DNA of 64,000 nt from Panaeolus papilionaceus (Eukaryota > Basidiomycota > Agaricomycetes > Agaricales). Position 1 is the stretch's first letter, and every line of letters begins with the position of its first letter. The stretch covers positions 310,001-374,000 of the forward strand of contig JADNRZ010000012.1 of assembly GCA_015501605.1 (NCBI GenBank), given 5' to 3'. Positions 53,335-64,000 of this stretch are shown in pieces. The notes below the pieces were generated by a model. It saw only the letters and a list, made by a program, of their open reading frames with translations, was not told the origin of the DNA and made no database searches. Made by a program: the position numbers and the translations under genes.

Positions 53335-53579
53335 TGAACCTGTTCAGATGAGGAAACGTCTTTCTATGTGTCGTTATATACATTCATGACTGTACTCAAC
53401 CCAGCCTTTCCTGGGCCCTAAGCGCAAGTCGAAAATGTTGAACCCCAGTCTGAATGTATATACTGTGCCCCCATACAGCCAAGAGCGCTTCAGGTCGGTG
53501 ATATAGAATATGATAATCTATCCTGGACCTCTGCTGAAAGATTTGAAGATGTGCACAACTGTCACCCCATAGAACTGGG

Positions 53580-54000
53580 CGTCGTATTTTAATCCCACTC
53601 GGTGGCCGTTCTGTAATAGAATTCGGATTGACGAGCGTCTAAGCGTATTTTGAACCGTGCCCTTGGTTTTTGGCTACGATTGGACTCTGACCAGCGGACC
53701 GACATTCGTCCCATCTTTCCGCAAGTGCAGCTATCTGAAAAATATTACAATTCCGGTAGACTGACAAAAAATGTTGATCGGAACTCGATGTTATGAAGGT
53801 GTGTCAAGCCCCTAATACAGATTCAAGTGATGCTGATTTTCATCTAAATAGACCATAATGTTGCGCAGCTTTGCGGGTTCCTGGCCAAAATTTGATGAAG
53901 TCAACATAATCGAGATACTTACAGACGATGAGGACTGGGACGAGAATCCTTGCTCCTATTATAACCGCAGGTGACCAGCTTGAGATGCGAGCTGTGTCTA
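53580..54000 (+). pseudogene. 3' remnant of an F-box-type gene (third copy)
   Basis: Similar to the 3' part of the intact gene at 48 kb (about 49370-49770), for example TTTTGGCTACGATTGGACTC versus the coding YNWTL segment, and the same GTGTGTCAAGCC intron start and ATGTTGCGCA exon start. Stops and frameshifts interrupt it, and the upstream part of the gene is missing: upstream sequence (53400-53520, like 47680-47830) joins almost directly to the 3' end. An internally deleted relic. Confidence 0.75.
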
Positions 54001-54343
54001 AAGGCCGCATAGCAAGGACGTTGCGATATCCATTAGCGTTTCGAGTAATTATTTAGTCCACCCATAAATCCTGACATCGACATATTGTTCAACTGTCCTT
54101 ACATTCAATATGCAGAGTTTATCGATTCCTTGTAGGTTCCCAACTTTCTCCTATTGGTTATGCTTTCCCCTTTTTTTGCGAATTAGCTTTCGTAGGGATC
54201 AGGGGGCTTTAAGCGCCTTCGGCAAAACTCTTGACATTGACATGATAGATGTCATTGAAACGCAAAAGTAGATTCCTAACAAGCTAAAAAAAGGTTCTCC
54301 GTATTGTCCATGGGTATACACCCAGATAAGCACCTCAAGGGGT
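54001..54343. other. 3' flank of remnant and CBM1 gene; duplicated sequence
   Basis: The part at about 54205-54270 is similar to 47050-47110, marking the left edge of the CBM1/F-box unit. No gene seen. Confidence 0.4.
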
Positions 54344-54697
54344 TCAGTAGCGCGTCGTGACAGGTACACCACTGGGGAAGCACGCGGAATAGTCTATCGA
54401 GGGTTAATGAATCTGGTTTACGAGCTTTATTCAAAGGAAAAACTCACAATCACTGATCCAGTTGCAATATAACCCAGAGGCACATATGGTAGGATCGTTC
54501 CAACCAATTCCACCACCTATATTAAATTTGTAAGGGCATCCACACGTAGAAGCTGATAGACAGTCAATTAGTTCGAACTTACATTGAGAGAACACGGGCA
54601 GGCCGCCGTAGAGGACCGCGACGGGGTTGGGTGCCGCCTGGACCAGAACGCTGCTTTGAAGGAGAGAGAAGGCAAAGACAAATGGTGCAAAACGCAT
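54344..54697 (-). CDS. small secreted CBM1-only protein
   Basis: Three exons: 54583-54697, 54448-54552, 54344-54393; 270 nt, 89 residues. Signal peptide MRFAPFVFAFSLLQSSVLVQA, a short linker, then a fungal-type cellulose-binding module (CBM1): GGGIGWNDPTICASGLYC...DYYSACFPSG, matching the family pattern GGIGWxGPTxCxSGxTC...YYSQC. No catalytic domain is present. The first CBM1 cysteine (in QCGG) is replaced by Gly; two extra cysteines lie just upstream (STCGCPY) and may substitute. Both binding tyrosines of the YY pair are kept. It may bind cellulose or another wall polymer outside the cell; a single-domain CBM1 protein has been linked to wall binding or effector roles, but here that is inference. 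Divergent from the F-box gene on its right. Confidence 0.8.
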
Positions 54698-55561
54698 ACT
54701 GAGACTTGGAATTGAAGTGCTGTGTTTCGATGCGGGCTTGCCAATACTCGTCAGTCCTTTTATACCGTTTCTTCTTCTACGTCTTGGCATAAATTTCTCG
54801 ATAAGCAGTGTTAACCATCTACTCAATAGGTGACAATTGCCCAAAACATGGATGGTGAAACATGAGTTCTCATCTGTCAACACCATAGACAGACCCCTGT
54901 TGTGTCAAGACCAAATGCCTTCCTGCTGCTGTAACTGAAGCTAAGTCAGAGTCGGCAAGACCCCGGTGACAAAAATCAACGAGGTAGACATTATGATCAA
55001 ACGGCATGATAGGCCCACCTTGAAGTTGCAGCTTGGTTTTTTTCTTTCTTTCGTGGAGCCAGATGGCTGGTAGGCAGTCAATATGTATCGTCTCCTATCA
55101 GCCGGCGTGTATTGCAGGATTTTCACCCGTGGACGTAGGGTGGACAGGACCCACAGGGGGGCAGCTTGGTTTTTACTCGGTTGTAAGCTGTCAATATTGT
55201 ATGGCACTTCGCCAGTACATTCGATTGAGATATGCAACTCCTTATCACGGTAGCTGTCCAAAGTTAAGATCTAAAGATTGAGTTTCAAGGTTTCAGCATT
55301 AATATTTGGGTTGATAAAGTTGGTTTGCTGTGGTGGTCTGACGACAAGAGGGCAACGGGCAAGATGCTTATTGCGTAAATTAATCACGGGACCGTGTTCG
55401 ACGTTTAGGGGCTTTCGGTGTTAACGCTGTCCGTGCCGTCACTGAGTTTCGTGTTACCTTCGTGCTGGCTCGAACAAACATTCCTTTTCATTCGTCGTAT
55501 ACATTCCACATGACCAATACCATAGGGACTTCTCAACTTGCCCAATGAAGTCATATCCGAA
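54698..55561. other. intergenic between CBM1 gene and right F-box gene
   Basis: About 0.86 kb. A degenerate local duplication is visible: GCAGCTTGGTTTTT at 55028-55041 and 55161-55174, each followed by a GTCAATAT-type segment. The homologous F-box start region lies at about 55525-55573. No separate gene seen. Confidence 0.4.
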
Positions 55562-57530
55562 ATGGCGCTTTATGTCAGTGCTTCAAAAGGATTGCAACCG
55601 CCGAGTGCCAGCTAAATTTTCTGTACACAGATACCATATGAGCAAGCACAGAGTTTGCGACTGGTTTGCAAGAGGACAAGCAAGGCTGTTGAGCACATTG
55701 CATTATCTAGACTCACCATTTCCTGGGATGGGTTAACCACAAGACCTGGTCTGCCACCCGTGCGGAACATTCCAGCAAGCAAGCTCGAAGCCTACAGCTC
55801 CCCGGGTCATACGCCAGCTTTTGGGCTTGTCCGACATCTGAATATATTTGCATGCTGCTCCAATTTCACGAAGGAGGAGACCACCTTGGATGACCAGTTG
55901 ACACAATGTGGCATAACAAACTGCACCACAGCTGCTTTTACAGAAAAACGGTTTCAGCTTTTCTGTGAGCTGCTGCGGAAGTGCCTCCAGGGTGGCGCGC
56001 TGAGGGTGCTAAAAACTGTCAGGTAGGCCACCACCCCCTTCTGTTAATTCTTTGACGATAAGTTTATACCGTCGCCATTAGATGGAACGTTTCATCATGC
56101 GAGCACTATGGGTATGACGATGATGACGACGACGACGACGACGATGAAGATGACGAAGGCGAAGATGAATATGGAGAACAAGAATCGGACGATGGAAAGG
56201 CTGACCAAGAGAGCGATTGCGATGATAGGCACTACAAAATTAAATATGAAGAGGATGAAGATGAAGATGAAGACGAGAAAAATGACGATGAAGATGACGA
56301 TGCTGGAAACAAAGCCAAAGGTTGCAAGGCTTTTCTGAACCAGATCGTTGACTGGATTTCCAACCGCAGCACAGGAAGTCCACCTCTACACAGATTTGAA
56401 GTGAACTGGGAATGGTTTGGAGACGACTGGACATTCGATGGGGCCTTGCCTTCTCGTATTCCAGAATGCCGCACCTTTGCAACGAAGGGTTTCTGGATGG
56501 GGGCTACCGAGGAGATCGACTCGGACTATATGGATGAGCTTTACTCCGCCATTTTTAAGCTCATGAACTCTTCCTCGATTCTAGAGCTCATAGATACCGA
56601 TGCAGGGTTCGACGCAGGCGAAGTGGCGAAGCTATATCCGGCAACTAGGGCTTCGAAGTCTTACGTTCAGAGGAAACATCAAGAGCCCAACCGGAAATGT
56701 CAACAGCATCTTACTCTCAATTTGACACTCGATCCCGGATTCAAGGGTTTTCAGCCTCGGGCCATAGATCACTTTCGATCTCTGAGAAGGATACATGTAT
56801 CATCGCTAAATGAATCTGATTACGAGGAGTTTGCTTCTGAGAGCGAAGTCAGCTTCTCTACTCAATCACGTTCAGCCTTCAAGTCGCTTTGGAGGCAACT
56901 CCTATCGGAGCGGATATTCGTGGAGATAATAGACATCCATATAAACGAATTCGAATCTGGTTTAGTCGACTATCTCTCAGGATACCCTCAGCCCGTTCTG
57001 AAGGAGCTGAAGATGCGCGGGACGGATGACTCTCATGTGGTTCATGCATTTGACGTTGCTCATCGATTCTATTCACGCGCGCTTCCTGCTATTGCGGCAG
57101 GATTGAAGCACCTCACCGTCGAATGCTATGGTTACAGCCCCTTAGCCTTGGGATACGACTGGGGGGACCGCAAAAAAGGTCTACAAGGTTATATCCCATC
57201 GTTTCGCAGCTGCACTGCTCTTGAAAGTGTTACGATCCCTGTTGAGGCTCAAAACGATGTTGATATCCAAAAGGTGTGTGTGTTGCAATTTTTTTAACTG
57301 AAGAAACAGTATTCATGGACCAGTAATACCCTTTGCAGAACACCGTGTTTCGTGCCTTTTCAGGTTCATATCCAAAACTTAACCAAATCCACGTCATCAG
57401 GCTGTTGGGATACAGTGAAATCAGTTGGGATTACTCGTATAAGGAGGCGTGGATCCCCCTGCAGCAAGGACGCTGTGGTGACTGGTATCGCCACAAAGAG
57501 CACACATGCGAGCGTTGTTCAACAATGTAG
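55562..57530 (+). CDS. F-box-type protein, paralog of 48 kb gene, start codon lost
   Basis: Exons by homology: F-box start region up to 55573, then 55631-56022, 56082-57273, 57339-57530. The position equal to the paralog's ATG reads ATA and an in-frame TAG lies just before LLNLPNEVISEM. The next in-frame ATG is 55562, which would drop most of the first F-box helix (MALY then IPYEQAQSLRLVCKR...); from there the length is 1788 nt, 595 residues, frame intact. The body is conserved with the paralog (PAFGLVRHLNI, CRTFATKGF, SLRRIHVSS, LSERIFVEIIDIHINE, GYPQPVLKELKM). Between 56110 and 56330 a trinucleotide-derived Asp/Glu-rich insert of about 70 residues is absent from the paralog. Either a pseudogene in early decay or a protein with an altered start. 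Confidence 0.7.
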
Positions 57531-57692
57531 ATAAACTGGGTGGCAAAAATGTGCTGCAATGTTACAAATCGAATAATAATACGGTACAATCAACATGATA
57601 TAAACAATAATATAAAAATGTGCAGAATGGCCACACTTCACGTACAACGTGGAGCATTTGGAGAATTGGCGAATTAAGATGAGGATTGACAA

Positions 57693-60504
57693 TCACTGCC
57701 ACTCCCTCTTCACCCCGGCATTAGGTCCCTGAGCAAGCTGCTGAGCCGGTGGTACTACCACCTTGGCCTGTAATTGCGATCCCGACGCTCCCTCAACAGG
57801 TCTCGGCGGCGCACTAGTGCTGCTCGATGCAATACTCTGCATCAGCACCGTAGTCGTCCTCGACACATGAATGAACGCTTCCATGAGAGCAGGGACAATA
57901 AACGGCGCTCTGCACTCCCTCCTCACATCCTCCAACGCCTCTTCGGCCAGTATCCTCCTCTGTCTCTCCTTCAATAATTCCTCTTCCATCAGCTTCTGTG
58001 CCTGTTCATGTCTCAACTGCTCTGCTGTCAACATCGTCCGCAGCAGTGTTTCCTCCTCTAGCATGCGTGTCCGCTCTTCCAGTGATACAGCCATAAGGTT
58101 GTCGTTTAGCTCCATGCTGAGCTTCTGCTGCTCGTCCAGCTTCTTCTTCCATTCAACCTCCTGATCCTGCTGCAGCTTCTTCTCGCGTTCGACGTCAGCT
58201 TCGAGTTGCTGAATTTTTTCTCGCAATTTCGTTACTGACAATTTTGCGCTTTAGACAAATTTTAAGTAGAAGAATGAAGAGACTTAATTTACCTTCGTCC
58301 TGCAATGGTTCCGCTGTTGCCCTTAATGAAGCTGGAGTACTAGGTACTGATGACTTGTTCATTGTTCCCTGCGAGTTAGCATTTCGCATGGCCGCAGGTC
58401 CTGTTGGAGGGGCATGGCTACGTGGGGCAGAGGGGGCGACAAGGGGAGATGGGGATCGCTTTTTAGGAATAACCTTCTCTGGTTCCGCTTTTGACGATTT
58501 GGGCAATTCAATTCTAAACAGCTTGGGCGATGTGGAAGATCGTTTGAGTGGCCCAGAGGGCTTTGCAGGTGACGTGCTTGCATCCCTTGAATCTGGCCTT
58601 TCGGAGTCCCAGTCACGGTCATGACGACGGTCATCGTAACGATCCTGAAGAGGGAAATATCAGGCAAGTCAAAACAGGTAAGACGGAAAACTTACAAATT
58701 TACTAGAAGAAGATCCATATGCGGATGACAAGCTACCTAATTTGCGCGTGCGGCCCTGATTGCCTCTGTGAGAAATCGCTCTGCAAACTTTGGGGGGAAA
58801 TATCACTTACAAAACGGTAGCGCATTTCTTCCGACATGTGGGCGGGGTAATTTGCAAGCATATCTATGACTACTAAATCAAGCGCTTTGTCGGGGTACTG
58901 GTTATTATGAATGATAAGAATGGTGTTTGTGTAAACGCATTGGTTTGGCGTACCTGGGGATCAGAGAAGAAAAACGGCATCAACTCTTCCTTATATGCCC
59001 CAGATATGAGCTTTTTCAAAGCCCGATTAACATAAATTAAAGATTTTTCTCGACAGAGGTCATTGTTCGTGCACTGTGGTTGGAATATTCAGTTGAGCTC
59101 AAGGTGTTGCCGATGGCTGGAAATCACCAAACGATCCATCATGGCATCAAAAATAGAATCTGCCGCTGTTGGAGTACCAGTACTCTGTTGGTTTAGTGTC
59201 AAGGTGAAGACAGGATAATTGAAATAAGATTGTGCGTACCGTCCTCTGATAGAACATAATGGCAAGAAGATCATCTACTTCATCTGGTGGAAGATCCTGG
59301 CGGGAATCAAAGAAGCTTACGCCCTCTACAAAGCGTAGGTTCCTCTTTAATGGAGGAGTTGAATCAATTTATGTCGTGATGAATTGACTGGAACGGAACT
59401 CACAATGCTAAACAAGATAGATCTAGCAAGCTGGGTTGATGGCACTGGACCACTGGGATGAATAGTTTTATGCAACTGGTTGGAATTTCTAGTGAGGACT
59501 GAAGGGCATTTAACAACAACATTCACTTACCCCGTCTTCGATAATTCTTTCCACTTGGCTCCTCGTCAGATCCGGATATAGATCCCTACTTGGCCTTGAG
59601 TGAGCCCGAAATAAGTCGGACCATGGAGCTGCACACACCGGTCTGATGTTCTCGAGCTTGATATTCGGTTTTCAAGGGAATCCGATGGCTAATGAAAGAT
59701 GCAAAATTCTAGTGTAATGAATAAGTATGTCGGTGATGAATCATAAAACCAAATATAACATCAACTCACATTTCACAGAAAATGATATCAAGGCGTCAAA
59801 AATGATGAGAAATCCTCTGTTCACGCATGCGTGGATGCATGGTCACTCACCCCAGAAGCACTGAACTCGCCATCCCGATATTTCTTCAGCTTATTGGGGC
59901 GAGAAGATACATACGACGAACTAGCGCCGCCTTCAACAGTCCTCGCTGGCACAAACTTGACCATATTGTCGTCAGACGATTCTCCGGTAGGCTCGACACT
60001 GAACCGAAGCGTCAAGCTTTATCTGAAGGCCAGGCTACAGCGTGGCATGTCTTACAGTTCTTTGAACACGATATTCGTTCTAATTATAGCCAAATGTCAG
60101 AGATCACATTGCACGCCAGCGAACTAGTAAGCCTTACATTGATAATTGTTCGAATTCGGCTTTGTAGATTTCAGAAGGAGGCCTGCTGCCTTTTAGTTTA
60201 AATTGGAGATGCTGGCGGAGAATCTAGCGATAGTTACGGAATCGGAATTACGGAAGTTTTAAACACCAACAGGAGGGAAACACACCTTGTTATTCGCAGG
60301 CACGCCAGTCCAGAATACCTGGGCTGTTCCGTGGCTCAAAAGCCTCATGTTTGACCTCTTGGGTAATGGAAGCCTCAGTTCCAACAAATCGTTGCGCATA
60401 ACCTCCTCCGACACTGAAGTAAACTTTGAAAAAAACTGTGTAGCCTTGACTCCATGATACTGAATAGTAAGTCTGAGTTCCAAGGTTTCATCATAGGGTG
60501 GCAT
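57693..60504 (-). CDS. unrecognised protein with C-terminal coiled coil
   Basis: Multi-exon gene from ATG 60504 (MPPYDETLELRLTIQYHG) to the stop after KREWQ at 57693. Exon 1 is 60286-60504; further exons include parts of 59821-60000 (SVEPTGESSDDNMVKF), about 59560-59640, 58860-59300 (KSLIYVNRALKKLISGAYKE, PDKALDLVVIDMLANYPAHM), 58300-58640 (Ser/Pro-rich, basic) and the last exon 57693-58241. The last part (residues with KLREKIQQLEADVEREKK and LRHEQAQKLMEEELL) is a long coiled coil. The N-terminal part is globular but I do not recognise a domain. Several internal borders are approximate. The function is unknown; the basic, Ser/Pro-rich middle followed by a coiled coil would fit a nuclear or scaffold protein, but this is speculation. 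Confidence 0.6.
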
Positions 60505-60790
60505 TTAGACAAATGGACACATGGAAGAACGGAACAACTTGTAAGTGGCGAGCACTGACATTGTAATGCTCTCGTTATTTCATCAGGGTCGTTAGTTACC
60601 TTTTTTGGGTGACTATGATCTTATCTTATCTTGAATTTAGCAAAGAAGGTGATGCGCAGCCACTTGATCTTATCTGGATATCTCCGAACGCCACTAGTGG
60701 TCGACATAACAGGATCCTTCTCCTATCCCGCAAATCTTCTTTCATCCATACCATCTACCTACCTTCACATCCTTTAAATCACATACAACA

Positions 60791-61337
60791 ATGTCCTGGC
60801 AAAGTAATTACTTTTATATGAGTTCGATCCTGATATTTCCAGCTAAATACGTTCAATAGCTTACGTCGATTCCAACCTCCTCGGCACGGGCAAGGTCGCG
60901 AAGGCTGCCATCATTGGCCTCCAGGGTGGTGTTTGGGCTCATTCACCAGACTTTAACGTGAGTACATTATACCTGCGCATCCCACTATTAGATTTTGATT
61001 ATTCTCTCCAGATTTCTACTGCCGAACAACAAGCCATTATCAAGGGATACAGCGCCCCCGACACACTCCAGGCCAGTGGTGTCCGTCTCGGAGGCGAAAA
61101 ATACTTCACACTGTCTGTTCTCGATCGTACCATCCAAGGAAAGAAGGGTGTACGTACCGCGATTCACAAAACGCGAAATTTATTCAAGCTGATCGCACCT
61201 ACTAGCCCGACGGCGCCGTCATTGTCAAGACTAAGCAGGCCGTCATCATCGCAACCTACGTTGCCCCCGTTCAGTCACCAGAACTCACGCCGATTGTTGA
61301 GTCTCTCGCTGACTATTTGATCAATGTTGGATATTAG
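60791..61337 (+). CDS. PFY1: profilin
   Basis: Four exons: 60791-60803 (13 nt), 60860-60957, 61012-61149, 61206-61337; 381 nt, 126 residues, the normal profilin length. Small cytosolic actin-monomer-binding protein that also binds poly-proline (formins) and phosphoinositides, supporting actin cable assembly and polar growth. Hallmarks: MSWQTYVDSNLLGTG N-terminus with the conserved Trp and Tyr, AAIIGLQGGVWAHSP, KYFTLSVLDRTIQGKKGPDG and the C-terminal helix LTPIVESLADYLINVGY. The very short first exon is typical of fungal profilin genes. The upstream sequence is pyrimidine-rich. Confidence 0.96.
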
Positions 61338-61577
61338 AAAGGATGTAGGCTTATTCCACGATACAACTAAACCCACCGTGATTATCACCCCGCAATCCAT
61401 TCATGTACATAATATTCTTGTCTGGCTAGCTCTGACCTTGTTATCGATCAACCACTCTGCTCTCTTCGTCCATAAATGACACACATGAAATAATAAGAAA
61501 ACGAGTGGTTCGGTCCCGTTATACAACACATTTCGGCTTTAGAATTGTCAGTAGACTACATCAAAGTCGCAATCACA

Positions 61578-64000
61578 TTAAAGAACACTGATAAACCTGT
61601 TGTTACAATACAGACAACGGTTAACTGCCTCCAATAACTCCTCGACCACCCATCCCTGAGCAATTTCTGGAAGAGTAGGGTGGCCGGAAGGTGGTAGAAA
61701 CGCCTTCCTAGAACAGCCAACGCACGTCCTGACTGAGGGCGTGGAAAGAATGAAAGTCGTAATTGAGCATCGTCCTGCGAGAAGTAATCGAGTCAACATC
61801 AAGGGGAGCAGAAGCGAACATGAAACACTTTACCCCATCTGTGGCCATTGGAACACACTGCATTCGTAGGATCTTCGAGAAGTATTTCGACATTACAAGC
61901 CGGGCAGCGCTCGACGAGCTGAGTGGCCAACACTGCTTCGGGTATTGGGCCCGTTGCAGGGGTTTCGCCCTCCTTAACGAGGAGATACTGAACAGCCGAC
62001 GATAACCTATTCCGTTCTTCCGTCAAATTCTCCGGTGTTCCAGGGAGAAGTGACTGGACAATCACTCGAGTGACGAATGGTATGTCACTAACTATGCACC
62101 ATATTCGTCAGTATGATCAACATTGACTTCACCTTTGAGAAAAATATGACATACCGGTCATCATCTTCGTGACAGCTGCGAGATGGCGAACCATCGTCCT
62201 CAGAATGCGATGCGAAATCGTGGTGAGCAAACCCTGAGCCACTACCCCACATTCCGCTTGCCGAATCTCATCTCGACTCGTCAGTTTCTGAGATACAATT
62301 AATATCGCATAAAGAGAACTGAATGAAGCACACGAACCCAACAGAAATCTGCTATCGATAGCCTCATTCTCAATGAAAGCATTGCACTAAACCCATACAA
62401 ATTCGTCTGCAGCGCATAGCGGAATTTGCTCCTCAAATCCGGCGTCAATTGGGTAGTCGTCCAATGGTCTACTTGAACGTTCAGAGAGTAATCGTCCTCT
62501 CCCTCCTGAACTTTGACAATGTCCAATAATCCGTCCAGATGTCGCTCCAAAATATCCGGATCACGGAGGTGGAACAGATACGGTCTTAGAAGATGAAGAG
62601 GCGATAATCCCCCGGCTGAAGAAATATAAGCCACATATAAAATAAGTATATGACATACACACCTGCCCTCACGGATCGTAGTAAGACGGAAATATTGTGA
62701 AGCAAATCCGAATCATCATCATCACCCAACATACCAGTCACGACGAGCATGCCATTATGCTGCGCGTCTTGTTTGTAACTGAAGTCTGACGGTCGCGACG
62801 ATCTAGAGGAGATGAGACAACAGGTAAAGGGCCGAACAACTAAAAACACGTACTCATATACCCAAACCAAGGTTGAATTGTCGTCATAAGACGTTGTGCC
62901 ATTCATTTGAATCATATCACCCCGGTCGACATTTCCCTTTTCCACTTTTTTGAAAATCGCCCTCGACACACCGGACAAGGCGGCTGACGTGAGGGGTTCA
63001 TCTGGTTTGGGGTGCCCTGCCCACACTGGACTCGTGCTGAAGTCTCTAATCACATGGAACGAACCGTCAAACAACGTTACAATGAGCAGATCTCGCTTAG
63101 GAACGTAGTTGATTCCTGAGACGGGGTGCATGGGCGAGGAATCTGCAGAAATTCTTTGCGATTGAATTCGGAGAGACCGTAAGCCTGTCCAAAATCCAGT
63201 ATTTGACTCGTCTGATTCTGCTGCAGACCAGAGTTTTACAACTCCAGGGTATGTGCAGACAAGAATAGGCTAAAATACGCTCATGAGTTCAGAGTCAAGG
63301 AATTCACAAAAGCAAAATACACCTACCCCTCTCTCGTCCAGCTCCACCCATTCTAGCGCCGTAACCCCAGCTTTAATCTCCGACTCGATGGCCAAATCTG
63401 TACTCTTCTCAAACGTCGACTGAATATCGTACTGTGGCCCAAAAGTAAAATTCTTCATGTCCATGTGAATGGCTTCTCTGACTTTGATCAGCCCGACCTC
63501 TCCTTCAGACGTTCCGTAGGCGAGATACCCCTGAGCTTGAAAATCAGGGAAATCATTTTAATTGGAAGAAGGTCCAGGGGAAAGATGGAGATGAAGGGCG
63601 TACAAATTCCCTCCTGTGGTAACGTCCAGCCTGAAAATGCTATATGCGTAATCCAGAAGTCTGAGACGTCTTGGGCGTATACAACTTCAGGGTTTGAACC
63701 TTCTTTATACCTTATTAGAACATGAGAGATGTAGTTTTAGAGTCAAGAGGGTGCACACACCTCAGGAAATGTAGACCTCCGCCTCGGTTCCCTAGAACCA
63801 AGAGAGAACCATCGATGTATGGAGCAGGTGAGACACCAAAATCTGCTTGTGGAGTCCACAATATACCTACGGTTGTGTTAGAAAACATGAAATAAAGTTG
63901 CGCTGTGAAACCCACTGATGATTTGTGCCTTTAAAACAGTAGCCAGGGATGTATTGTCTTCGTGTGGGTTGATAGAGTTGAGCATGTAAGGTGTCCCTGA
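61578..64000 (-). CDS. TFIIIC subunit with C-terminal zinc finger (Sfc9/GTF3C4-like), 5' end beyond window
   Basis: Ends at TAA 61578-61580 and continues past the right edge, so the N-terminus is missing. The visible N-terminal part (about 62.9-64 kb) is WD40-like: GSLLVLGNRGGGLHFLR, KRDLLIVTLFDGSFHVIRDF, as in the TFIIIC delta-subunit propeller. A helical middle follows. The C-terminal part has the zinc-finger arrangement of the TFIIIC zinc-finger family: CPACNVEILLEDPTNAVCSN then TCVGCSRKAF and CLYCNNRF. TFIIIC binds the A and B boxes of tRNA genes and recruits TFIIIB for RNA polymerase III. Exons are joined by 50-60 nt introns; not all borders were worked out. Confidence 0.8.

Overview
This window is nuclear DNA of a filamentous basidiomycete, most likely a mushroom-forming agaricomycete (order Agaricales is probable; the genus cannot be told). 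The evidence is the dense set of 45-65 nt GT-AG introns, often with CTAAT-like branch sites, together with a class I hydrophobin, F-box families, a fungal-type cellulose-binding module and spliceosomal U2 snRNA. Protein genes were reconstructed by joining exons by hand. For most of them the exon lengths sum to an exact multiple of three and the joined protein matches its family across every junction.

Left part (1-13.5 kb): an F-box-type gene cut by the left edge (-), a secreted SMP-30/gluconolactonase-like propeller (-), a delta-9 acyl-CoA desaturase with a cytochrome b5 tail (+), a monocarboxylate-type MFS transporter (-), a short-chain dehydrogenase (SDR-1, +), a class I hydrophobin (-) and a U2 snRNA gene (-) with its own TATA box.

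Middle (13.5-46.9 kb): an 8.5 kb BEACH/WD40 gene (-), an FHA-RING ubiquitin ligase of the Dma1/CHFR type (-), two tandem SDRs (SDR-2 and SDR-3, -) that are paralogs of SDR-1, an ABCC-type ABC transporter (-), a divergent mitochondrial sucrase/ferredoxin-like protein (+), a divergent protein kinase-like gene (+), a PhzF-family protein (+) and the nucleolar RNA-binding protein Nop4/RBM28 (+).

Right part (47-57.5 kb) is the accessory region. A two-gene unit, made of a small secreted CBM1 protein on the minus strand and an F-box-type gene on the plus strand, is present twice, with a third eroded F-box remnant between the copies. In the left unit the CBM1 gene is a pseudogene and the F-box gene is intact. 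In the right unit the CBM1 gene is intact and the F-box gene has lost its start codon and gained an acidic microsatellite insert. A LINE-derived element with only ORF1 and a poly-A tail sits between the units, preceded by a nested foldback sequence.

Right end (57.5-64 kb) returns to conserved single-copy genes: an unrecognised coiled-coil protein (-), profilin (+) and a TFIIIC zinc-finger subunit (-) that runs off the right edge.

Most genes are housekeeping or general metabolism and form no operon-like pathway. The parts that stand out are the U2 gene, the SDR family with one precise intron loss, and the duplicated CBM1/F-box region with its transposon. I saw no CRISPR array, no tRNA I could support, and no clear secondary-metabolite cluster.
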